Assembly (NCBI GenBank): GCA_039819085.1 | Contig: JBCBSQ010000015.1 | Coordinates: forward strand, 1-57,978 | Length of the DNA stretch: 57,978 nt | Direction: 5' to 3' | Origin: MED-G105 sp039819085 | GTDB lineage: Bacteria; Pseudomonadota; Alphaproteobacteria; Caulobacterales; Parvularculaceae | Shown: positions 24,560 to 33,229 of the stretch, piece by piece | Layout: every line of letters starts with the position of its first letter | Numbering within the stretch: position 1 is the stretch's first letter | Position numbers and translations under genes: made by a program | Notes under the pieces: model-generated | What the model saw: only the letters and a program-made list of their open reading frames with translations | Databases searched by the model: none | Told to the model about the DNA's origin: nothing

Positions 24560-25081
24560 TTGGTGGGTAAGGTCAAAGTGAGCATTATCGTCGCGCGCGC
24601 CGCGAACGGCGTGATCGGGCGCGACGGCGGGCTGCCTTGGCGGCTGTCGGGCGACATGGCCTTCTTTAAGAAGACGACGCTCGGCGCACCCGTCGTCATG
24701 GGGCGGCGAACTTGGGAGAGCCTGCCAATCAAGCCCCTTCCCAAGCGGGACAACATCGTCGTGAGCCGAGATTGGGCTTACGCTGCCGAAGGCGCGCGCG
24801 TTTACTCAAGTCTCGCAACCGCGCTCAGCGCCGGCCGAGCCATGGCGGCGCGGAGCGGCCGCGACGAGGTGTTCGTCATTGGCGGCGAGGCTGTATACCG
24901 GCGCGCTTTGGGGGTGGCCGACCGGCTTTATTTGACGGACGTGGACGCCGCGCCCGAGGGCGATGCGACGTTTCCCGCCATCGACCCTGCCGACTGGCGT
25001 CTCGTGGACAGCGATCCGCGCGCAGCCGACGAGAAAAACGACCACGCTTTCGTCCTAAACACCTATGAACGTGTCGCTTAA
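24560..25081 (+). CDS. folA: Dihydrofolate reductase
   Basis: Reduces dihydrofolate to tetrahydrofolate with NADPH, closing the cycle opened by ThyA. The 173 residues show the family pattern: SIIVARAANGVIGRDGGLPW, GDMAFFKKTT with the catalytic acidic residue, VVMGRRTWES, and EVFVIGGEAVYRRAL. The frame opens at TTG 24560; GTG 24578 gives MSIIVARAANG, which aligns better with other FolA proteins, so the true start may be there. Trimethoprim target. Confidence 0.95.
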   Translation: MVGKVKVSIIVARAANGVIGRDGGLPWRLSGDMAFFKKTTLGAPVVMGRRTWESLPIKPLPKRDNIVVSRDWAYAAEGARVYSSLATALSAGRAMAARSGRDEVFVIGGEAVYRRALGVADRLYLTDVDAAPEGDATFPAIDPADWRLVDSDPRAADEKNDHAFVLNTYERVA

Positions 25082-25124
25082 AGGGCGGTCTACAGGTTGA
25101 CGGCCTAGGGCGACAGGTTTCGCG

Positions 25125-26285
25125 ATGATCCGCTCTGCTGGGCTTATGGCGGCGCTCTCGATTGCGTGGCTCGTTCTGTCGGCGTTCACGCCAAGTCGCG
25201 CGCCGGCGGACGCCGAGAACGCGTTGGACATGTTGGACCGGGCGGCCCGGTGGGGCTTGTCGCGCGGTTCGGTGCTGGACGGAGCGCGTGGGTTCGGCGG
25301 CGGATTGGAATACGCGGTGGACGAAAGCGTTTGCCGCCTGGCCTTTGCGGACCGACCTTCTTGCGACGAAATTCGCGGCGCCGTCTCGTCGGCCTTCGAT
25401 CGGTGGGCGGCCGGCCATCCCATCATCGTTTTTCGCGATGTCTCGCCTTCGATTCAGACCGATCCCACGCCCGGCCGGGGGGCCGAAATCGATATTGTCG
25501 CCGTCGCCGGCGATCGCGTGCGGACGATTGTTCACGGCTCAACGGAGTCTTCGCTCGTCTTGACGAACGGCGTTGTTGCGACCGGTCCGATCGAACGATT
25601 GGAGAGCGTCGACATCCTTATCGGCGTTTCGGAGTGCTATTATCTCAACGCCGAGGATGAGGGGGGCGGATGTCGGCATTTTCCGTCGCTGATGCTGCGC
25701 GAGGCGGCCCGGGCGATCGGCGTCGGCGGACCGGACGCCGCGCCGCTTTCGAATCTCGACACGGACGATGTCGCTGGCAATGAGATCCCCATTGATTGCC
25801 GGTCGCCAAGCGCGGGGCTTAAGGCGGCGCCCGTCATCGATGCAGCGGCCGCGGCTTCAGGCGGCGATGCGCAGGATGCGGGGCGGTGGCGGCGCGGACT
25901 GACCTGGGACGATGCGGCCGCGCGCGATGCGCTTTATCCGCATTGTGGAATCACGCCGAGACAACGTTTCGGTCCCGTTTGGGGCGCTTTCGCGTTGAGT
26001 GACAGCGGAGCGCTCGGGGTGGCGCTTTCCGCGCCTGACGCCGCGGCCGCCGAAAGGGAGGCGGAGCGCGCTTGCCGCCGTCGCGGGCGAGGGTGTCGGT
26101 CCGCGACCAGGTTCTCAGGCTGTTTCGCGGTCGCTGACGATCGCGCTGGCGTGTTCGCGCACGCTAAGGCGCCGCTCCTAAAGCATGCGCGCGAAGACGC
26201 TGTTTTGGCCTGCCGCGAGCGCGGCGGCCGGCGTTGTCGAGTCGCAGCGTCGGCTTGCGCGTTCGACGACTCGCTCCGCCCTTAG
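25125..26285 (+). CDS. Secreted degenerate matrixin-like domain fused to DUF4189
   Basis: A 386-residue protein with an N-terminal signal (MIRSAGLMAALSIAWLVLSA). Residues about 60-205 follow the layout of matrixin-like metalloproteases (FDRWAAGHPIIVFRDVS, GAEIDIVAVAGD, then the active-site helix), but HExxHxxGxxH is replaced by R192-E193-AA-R196-AI-G199-VG-G202: all three zinc ligands are lost while Glu and Gly remain. Residues about 290-380 look like DUF4189 (GPVWGAFALSDSGALGVALS, with several cysteines). It lies between folA and mrp, where related genomes often have no gene. Probably a non-catalytic exported protein. Confidence 0.7.
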   Translation: MIRSAGLMAALSIAWLVLSAFTPSRAPADAENALDMLDRAARWGLSRGSVLDGARGFGGGLEYAVDESVCRLAFADRPSCDEIRGAVSSAFDRWAAGHPIIVFRDVSPSIQTDPTPGRGAEIDIVAVAGDRVRTIVHGSTESSLVLTNGVVATGPIERLESVDILIGVSECYYLNAEDEGGGCRHFPSLMLREAARAIGVGGPDAAPLSNLDTDDVAGNEIPIDCRSPSAGLKAAPVIDAAAAASGGDAQDAGRWRRGLTWDDAAARDALYPHCGITPRQRFGPVWGAFALSDSGALGVALSAPDAAAAEREAERACRRRGRGCRSATRFSGCFAVADDRAGVFAHAKAPLLKHAREDAVLACRERGGRRCRVAASACAFDDSLRP

Positions 26286-27451
26286 TCTTCAAAAATGATC
26301 TTCGGCGCCGGTTTGGTCTCGAGCGCTTCAAGGCTCTCGATGACGCGCTTTGCGAGATCCGCGAAATGTTTCGCCGCGGGGCCCTCGCCAAGCGCAGCCG
26401 GACGGCCGGTGTCGCCGCCCTCGCGGATCTCTTGAAGGATCGGCAGCTCGCAGAGCAAGGGCAGGGCGAGCGCTTCCGCCGTGCGGGATCCGCCGCCTTC
26501 GCCAAACAGCGCGTGGCGGTCGCCGGACGGGTCTTCGAACCAAGACATGGTTTCGGCGACGCCGAGTATTGGCACTTCAGTCTTTGTGAACATGGTCGCG
26601 CCGCGGCGGACATCCGCGAGGGCGACTTCTTGGGGGGTCGTGACGATCAGCGCTGCGGTCAGCGGCACGCGCTGGGCGAGGGTCAATTGCGCGTCGCCGG
26701 TGCCCGGGGGCGTGTCGAGGATGAGGAGATCGAGCGGTGCGTCTTCGGCGCCCCAAGCAACATCGTTCAGCATCTGGGTAATCGCCGACATCACCATGGC
26801 GCCGCGCCAAATCATCGGCGCTTCGGGATCGCTCAGATAGCCGATCGACATGGATTTGAAGCCGTGCGTCTCGATGGGTTGGAGCTTGTTGTCCGGCCCG
26901 GCCATTGGCTCGGCGTCCGCGGCGCCGAGCATGGTGGGCAGAGACGGGCCGTAAATGTCGACGTCCAGCAATCCGATCTTGAGGCCGGTCTTGGCGAGCG
27001 CGGCTGCAAGGTTCACTGCGACGGTCGACTTGCCGACGCCGCCCTTGGCGCTCGCAACGGCCAGGATGTGTTTCACGTGCGGGATCGCCGCCGGCGGCGC
27101 GGGTTTGGCTGGGGCGCCTTGTCGCACGGCCTCGTCCGACACGCGCGCGCGGCGCCGGCGCGGCGCGCGGTCCATCTTTAGAGACGAGGGCGCGGACCGG
27201 GCGCCTTCGGCGTCGCGCTCAGCCGTCAAGACGGCGGTTGCGTCCGCCACGCCGTCAACGCTGCGGGCGGTCGATTCGGCTTCCATCCGCCTGGCCTCAG
27301 CGGTCTTCAGGTCCGAGGGGTCGGCTTGAATAACCAGCGTCGCCTTGCCGTCTTCGCTGATACGCACGGCCTCCAGCCAGTCCGGCGCGCCGAGCGCCTC
27401 GCGCACCGCCGCCTCCAGCTGCTCTGCGCGCTTCGACGCACGTTTGAACAT
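26282..27451 (-). CDS. mrp: Mrp/NBP35-family P-loop ATPase (Fe-S carrier type)
   Basis: A 389-residue member of the Mrp/ApbC family, which carries Fe-S clusters to target proteins. It has an N-terminal MIP18/DUF59-like region (1-75), an Ala/Arg/Pro linker, and the deviant Walker A SAKGGVGKST (about 134-143), then DVDIYGPSLPTMLG and DTPPGTGDAQLT. The cluster-bridging CxxC is absent: the segment after MSWF reads EDPSGD. I start at 27451, with AAGGA 7 bp upstream; the frame opens at GTG 27487 without a ribosome-binding site. It is convergent with the DUF4189 gene and divergent from hflK. Confidence 0.92.
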   Translation of the reverse strand: MFKRASKRAEQLEAAVREALGAPDWLEAVRISEDGKATLVIQADPSDLKTAEARRMEAESTARSVDGVADATAVLTAERDAEGARSAPSSLKMDRAPRRRRARVSDEAVRQGAPAKPAPPAAIPHVKHILAVASAKGGVGKSTVAVNLAAALAKTGLKIGLLDVDIYGPSLPTMLGAADAEPMAGPDNKLQPIETHGFKSMSIGYLSDPEAPMIWRGAMVMSAITQMLNDVAWGAEDAPLDLLILDTPPGTGDAQLTLAQRVPLTAALIVTTPQEVALADVRRGATMFTKTEVPILGVAETMSWFEDPSGDRHALFGEGGGSRTAEALALPLLCELPILQEIREGGDTGRPAALGEGPAAKHFADLAKRVIESLEALETKPAPKIIFED

Positions 27452-27537
27452 GTGCCAATCCTTGAAAGCCCGACCGGGCTCGTTCACATACGTATCAAGA
27501 CAAACAATATCAAACAGACCTGAAGAGGAGGGCTTTG

Positions 27538-28647
27538 ATGCCCTGGAATGACGAAAGCGGCGGCGGCAAGGGCCCGTGGGGCGGCGGCGGCGGCGGATCC
27601 GGCGGCGGGAACGGCGGTTCGCCGTGGAACCGGCCGGGTGGGGGTTCAGGGGGCGGAAAGTCCGACTTCGAAGACCAAATGAAGCGCATGCAGGACCGCT
27701 TCCGCGGCCGCAGAGGCGGCGGCGGCGGCGGGGGCGGCGGCGGCCGTTCGATTGGCCCGGCCGGCTTTGCGATCGCCGGCGTGGTGGCGCTCTTTGCTTG
27801 GGCGTCGACCGGCGTGGTCATCGTCGACGCTGGCGAGCAGGCGTCTGTTTTCCGTTTTGGCAAATGGGTCAGCAATCTTCAGGCCGGCTTTCACGTTCAC
27901 CTTCCAGCACCGATTGAAACGCACGTATTGGTTCCAGTGGAGCGGCAGAATCAGATCCGAATCGGCGACAGTCAAAATGAAAGCTTGATGCTCACCGAGG
28001 ACGAGAACATCGCCGACATCCAGTTCTCAGTGTTCTGGAAGATCAAGACTGATGCGCCGCAGGACTTTGTGCTCAACGTGCGCGAGCCGGAGGTGGCGGT
28101 TCGCTCGGTCGCGGAAAGCGTGATGCGGGAAGTGGTCGGCAAGAGCGAATTGCAGCCGCTCATCACCACGGAGCGGGGCACAGTCGAAGGCGCGGTCGAG
28201 GAGCAGACACAAGCCTTGCTCGATGAATATCGCGCTGGCGTCGACATTATCGACGTGCAGATGGCGAGAGCCGACCCGCCGGTGCAGGTGATCGAAGCCT
28301 TTAACGACGTGAACAAGGCGGAGCAGGACGCCGACGCGAATGTCAATGAGGCGACCCGGTTCGCCAACCAGGTGGTTCCAGAAGCGCGAGGCACCGCATC
28401 TCGGCTGATCCAAGAAGCCGAGGGCTACCGCGACCAGGTGATCGCCAACGCCACTGGCGAGGCGTCGCGTTTTAGCCAAATCTATGAGGAGTATCGCCAA
28501 GCCCCGCGGGTGACCCGCGAGCGGATGTTCCTTGAAACCGTCGAGCGCGTGCTCGGCCGGTCGGACAAGATTATTCTTGACAGCGATTCGGGCGCGGTGC
28601 CCTACCTGCCGCTCGATCCGGAACGCGTACCGCGCGGAGGACGATAG
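27538..28647 (+). CDS. hflK: HflK, FtsH-associated SPFH protein
   Basis: Forms with HflC the periplasmic cage that regulates the membrane protease FtsH. The 369-residue protein has the usual cytoplasmic Gly-rich N-terminus (about 8-75, several runs of Gly), one membrane helix (about 77-98, GPAGFAIAGVVALFAWAS), and the SPFH/band-7 domain with VSNLQAGFHVHLPAPIETH and the later coiled coil EAEGYRDQVIANATGEASRF. GAGGAGGG precedes the ATG at 27538. hflC starts 3 bp after the stop. Confidence 0.95.
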   Translation: MPWNDESGGGKGPWGGGGGGSGGGNGGSPWNRPGGGSGGGKSDFEDQMKRMQDRFRGRRGGGGGGGGGGRSIGPAGFAIAGVVALFAWASTGVVIVDAGEQASVFRFGKWVSNLQAGFHVHLPAPIETHVLVPVERQNQIRIGDSQNESLMLTEDENIADIQFSVFWKIKTDAPQDFVLNVREPEVAVRSVAESVMREVVGKSELQPLITTERGTVEGAVEEQTQALLDEYRAGVDIIDVQMARADPPVQVIEAFNDVNKAEQDADANVNEATRFANQVVPEARGTASRLIQEAEGYRDQVIANATGEASRFSQIYEEYRQAPRVTRERMFLETVERVLGRSDKIILDSDSGAVPYLPLDPERVPRGGR

Positions 28648-28650
28648 ACG

Positions 28651-29541
28651 ATGAGACTCTTTGGCGGACTGTTCGCTGTCCTTTTGATTGTCGGCGCGAT
28701 CGTGCTGTTCAATTCCTTCTATGTCGTGCGCCAGGACCAGCAGGCGTTGGTTCTGCAGCTCGGCGACCCGCGCGAAGTGCGCAACGAGACCGGCGAGAAC
28801 GAGGCCGGGCTTTTCTTCAAAACGCCCTTCGTTCAGCAAGTCGTGGTTCTGGATAAGAAAAACCTCGGCCTCGACATCCCGAACATTGAAGTGTTGGCCT
28901 CCGATCAGCGACGTCTCGTCGTCGACGCTTTCGTACGCTGGCGGATCAACGATCCGTTGGAATTCTACCAGCGCCTGCGGACCGAGGGGAACGCGGCGGG
29001 CCAGATCCAGCGCTTCACCGAATCCTCCATGCGTGAGGCGCTCGGCGATGTGCCCGTGCCTGAGATCGTCTCCGGTCAGCGCGTTCAGCTGATGAACCGC
29101 ATCCGTGAGAGCGTGAACGCCAATTTGGCGGACGCTGGCGTCGACGTCGTGGACGTGCGTATTCGCCGGGCGGACTTGCCGCCCGCGATTTCGGAAGGTG
29201 TCTATAACCGCATGCGCACCGCGCGTCTCCAAGAAGCCCAGCGCATTCGCGCCGAGGGCGAGGAGCGGGCCCGTCTCATTCGCGCGCGGGCGGAGCGGGA
29301 GTCCACGGTCCTCCGAGCCCAAGCGCGCGAGCAGGCTGAAACGATCCGAGGCGACGGAGACGCCCAACGCAACGCAATCTATGCGGACGCTTACAATCAA
29401 GACGCGGACTTTTTCCGCTTCTATCGCTCTTTGCTCGCGTGCGAGGCGTCGATTGCGGAAGGCACGCAAATGGTCGTGTCGCCGGAAAGCCTCAATGTCT
29501 GCGCCGTCTTCGGTGAACAGGCGGCGCAAACGGGCCGATAG
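28651..29541 (+). CDS. hflC: HflC, FtsH-associated SPFH protein
   Basis: Partner of HflK in the HflKC-FtsH complex. The 296 residues begin with an N-terminal membrane helix (FGGLFAVLLIVGAIVLFNSF), followed by the SPFH domain (RQDQQALVLQLGDPREVRN; DIPNIEVLASDQRRLVVDAF) and a charged helix AQRIRAEGEERARLIRARAE that builds the cage wall. It follows hflK by 3 bp and ends with a conserved hydrophobic/Cys stretch. Confidence 0.95.
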   Translation: MRLFGGLFAVLLIVGAIVLFNSFYVVRQDQQALVLQLGDPREVRNETGENEAGLFFKTPFVQQVVVLDKKNLGLDIPNIEVLASDQRRLVVDAFVRWRINDPLEFYQRLRTEGNAAGQIQRFTESSMREALGDVPVPEIVSGQRVQLMNRIRESVNANLADAGVDVVDVRIRRADLPPAISEGVYNRMRTARLQEAQRIRAEGEERARLIRARAERESTVLRAQAREQAETIRGDGDAQRNAIYADAYNQDADFFRFYRSLLACEASIAEGTQMVVSPESLNVCAVFGEQAAQTGR

Positions 29542-29558
29542 GACGCTGTTCGCATTTG

Positions 29559-29587
29559 ATGAGGCGGGCGCCATGCGGCCGCCTCAT
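29559..29587 (+). terminator. Hairpin after hflC
   Basis: A perfect 9-bp stem ATGAGGCGG / CCGCCTCAT with an 11-nt loop begins 18 bp after the hflC stop. There is no clear T-run, so it may act as an RNA 3' end or an intergenic attenuating hairpin before degP. Confidence 0.45.
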
Positions 29588-29631
29588 ATCCGCTTTACAC
29601 GCGCTGTTGAGTCTCGTCTGCTCTGAGCGCG

Positions 29632-29660
29632 TTGCGCCGTGTCGAGACCGCTTTCATAAT
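29632..29660 (+). promoter_or_regulatory. Probable degP promoter
   Basis: A -35 box TTGCGC (29632-29637), a 17-bp spacer and a -10 box CATAAT (29655-29660) lie 30 bp before the degP start. This would separate degP transcription from hflKC. No extracytoplasmic-stress sigma motif is evident. Confidence 0.5.
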
Positions 29661-29689
29661 GGCGCGCAAACGCGGCGAGGAGAGTTCTT

Positions 29690-31149
<1,460 letters not shown>

Positions 31150-31153
<4 letters not shown>

Positions 31154-32049
31154 GCTCTGATCTCGGACGCGTTGTAACCCTGGAAGAACAGGGCGGCTCG
31201 CAGATCTGTGTGCTGGATTGCCGCGTCGGCCGCGTCGACGACGATGGGTTTCGCTTTGTAAGCCAGGCCCAATCCCGCCGCTTCGATCATAGCGAGATCG
31301 TTGGCGCCGTCGCCGATGGCCAGTGCGTCTGCGGCGCTGAGACTAAGCGCTGCGGCGTCTGATTCGAGACGCTGAAGCTTTGCATCGCGCCCCAGGATCG
31401 GTTGCGCGACTTCGCCGCTCAGCGCCCGACCATCGTCGATCAGCTGATTGGCGTGGTGGGCATGAAAGCCGGCCGCCGAGCAGACGCGCGCTGTGAACGC
31501 GGTGAAGCCGCCCGAAACGAGCACGCACCGCGCGCCGTCGGCTTTCATGGTCTCCACCAGCGCCCTCGCGCCTGGATTGAGGCGGATGCGCTCTCGGTAG
31601 CAAGCCTCCAACGCCTTGAGATCGAGACCTTTCAGCATGGCCACGCGCGTCGTCAGAGCGCCCTCGAAGTCCAGTTCCCCGCGCATGGCGCGCTCGGTGA
31701 TCGCAGAGACCTCGGCTTTGAGACCCGCGAAGTCGGCGAGCTCGTCCAAGCATTCCTGGCCGATGATCGTGGAGTCCATGTCGCAGACCAACAGGCGCTT
31801 GCGTCGATTTTCGAGCGGAACGATCGCAACATCGAATTCGTTTTGAAGCGACGCGTAAGCGCGTTCTATGTTTATGGCCGGAGCAGATGAGATGAGATGC
31901 TCGACGGCGGCGATGTCCGCCTCGTCGGCGAGCGTGCGGCGGCCTAGGTCAGGCGTTTCGAACGCCGCCAGCGCCGCGCCAAGCGCGTCGTTCAGATCCG
32001 CCGCAGGGATCTTCCCAACCAAGATCGCCGCGTGGGTGGGTTCAGTCAT
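31150..32049 (-). CDS. serB: Phosphoserine phosphatase
   Basis: Last step of serine synthesis: hydrolyses O-phosphoserine. The 299-residue HAD-superfamily enzyme has the nucleophile motif DMDSTIIGQECLDELA, motif II SGGFTAFT and motif III IGDGANDLAMI, preceded by an N-terminal region of about 80 residues, as usual for SerB. I start at 32049 (MTEPTHAAIL) with AAGGA upstream; the frame opens at 32115 inside the divergent miaA start. Confidence 0.94.
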
Positions 32050-32114
32050 GTTCGCGCAGTCCTTTTGCGTCGCGGCGGGTTTTCCTCGGCGGCTCAAGCG
32101 TTTACGCCCAGCCA

Positions 32115-33047
32115 ATGCGTCCCGCGCTTCTTATTCACGGCCCGACGGCGAGCGGCAAAACGGCGCTCGCGCTTGCGCTCGCAAAGCGATTGGACGGCGA
32201 GGTCGTAAACGCCGATTCCATGCAGGTCTATAGCGATCTACGCGTGCTAAGCGCCCGGCCGTCGGACGAGGAATTGGCGATCGCGCCACATTATCTCTTC
32301 GGCCATGTGGACGCAGCGACGCGATACTCGACGGGCGTTTGGCTCGACCAGGCGCGAAAGACACTCGCCGACATCGAACGGCGGGGCAAAACGGCCGTGG
32401 TCGTCGGTGGGACGGGGCTCTACTTCATGTCCCTGATCCAGGGGCTGAGTGATGTGCCGCCGGTGCCCGAAGACGTGCGCGCCGACGTTCGCGGGGTCTT
32501 GCAGGCGGACGGCGTCGATGGATTGCGCGCACGGTTGGCGCAGGTGGATCCGGCGGCGGCGGAACGCCTGGGCGCTGGAGACCGCCAGCGCCTGGCGCGC
32601 GCCTATGAGGTGTGGCTGGCGACCGGCCGGACGCTCGCCTCGTTTCACGCGAACGCCGCGCCGCCCGTTTTGGGCGCTGGCGAATGGCTTGGGATCGCGC
32701 TGACGCCGCCGCGCGCGCGCCTGTACAGCCTAATCGATCGACGCTTTGACGGCATGTTGGTTGAAGGCGCCATGGAAGAGGCCAAAGCGCTGGCCGCGCG
32801 CGGCTTGGATCCGGAGCTGCCGGCCATGAAGGCCCACGGCATGCCATGGCTCGCCGCATATTTGCGGGGCGAGATGAGCGCCGCCGCCGCCGCGGAGCAA
32901 TCCAAACGAGACACGCGGCGCTACGCCAAGCGCCAATTCACTTGGATCGCCCGGCAATTTCCCTTCTGGACGCGAGTTCCCTCCATTTCGCCCGATGTGC
33001 GAATGAAGGTCGTTCTTGCCCTCTACCGAGAGATTGACCGCGCCTGA
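32115..33047 (+). CDS. miaA: tRNA dimethylallyltransferase
   Basis: Transfers a dimethylallyl group from DMAPP to the N6 of A37 in tRNAs that read UNN codons. The 310-residue protein begins with the P-loop LIHGPTASGKTALAL, then the tRNA/DMAPP motifs NADSMQVYSDLRVLSARPS and VVGGTGLYFMSLIQGLS, and the C-terminal KRDTRRYAKRQFTWIARQ. Its stop precedes the ilvB leader by 41 bp, and the ilv promoter appears to overlap its 3' end. Confidence 0.95.
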   Translation: MRPALLIHGPTASGKTALALALAKRLDGEVVNADSMQVYSDLRVLSARPSDEELAIAPHYLFGHVDAATRYSTGVWLDQARKTLADIERRGKTAVVVGGTGLYFMSLIQGLSDVPPVPEDVRADVRGVLQADGVDGLRARLAQVDPAAAERLGAGDRQRLARAYEVWLATGRTLASFHANAAPPVLGAGEWLGIALTPPRARLYSLIDRRFDGMLVEGAMEEAKALAARGLDPELPAMKAHGMPWLAAYLRGEMSAAAAAEQSKRDTRRYAKRQFTWIARQFPFWTRVPSISPDVRMKVVLALYREIDRA

Positions 33048-33062
33048 TGGAACGGTTATCCG
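33034..33062 (+). promoter_or_regulatory. Probable ilvB promoter
   Basis: A -35 box TTGACC (33034-33039), a 17-bp spacer and a weak -10 box TATCCG (33057-33062) overlap the end of miaA. The predicted start would give a short untranslated lead into the leader ORF at 33089. Confidence 0.45.
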
Positions 33063-33088
33063 TTTCTCCCAAGAAATCAGGAATAGAC

Positions 33089-33139
33089 ATGCACACCCCT
33101 ATCGTACTCGTTATCAAGCGCCTGCGACCACTCGACTAA
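33089..33139 (+). CDS. ilvB leader peptide (16 aa)
   Basis: A 16-codon ORF, MHTPIVLVIKRLRPLD, preceded by AGGAA. Seven of its residues are Ile, Val or Leu, five in a row (IVLVI, 33101-33115), as in leader peptides that sense charged branched-chain tRNAs. It ends just before paired hairpins and a terminator that precede ilvB. Control of ilvBN by attenuation has been reported in Caulobacter. Confidence 0.8.
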   Translation: MHTPIVLVIKRLRPLD

Positions 33140-33195
33140 GAGCCGGTTCGCAGGCGCTTGACACAAGGGGTCCTTGACGGGGCCCCTTTTCTTTT
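33116..33195 (+). terminator. ilvB attenuator: pause hairpin and intrinsic terminator
   Basis: A perfect 12-bp stem (AAGCGCCTGCGA, 33116-33127, with 33148-33159) starts right after the Ile/Val/Leu codons. Then a 9-bp stem with one G-U pair (AAGGGGTCC, 33165-33173, with 33180-33188) is followed by TTTTCTTTT, a standard intrinsic terminator 35 bp before ilvB. An alternative antiterminator pairing is not evident by eye. Confidence 0.8.
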
Positions 33196-33229
33196 GGCCC
33201 AACACTTCGACGCCTCGGAAGATCGACCC

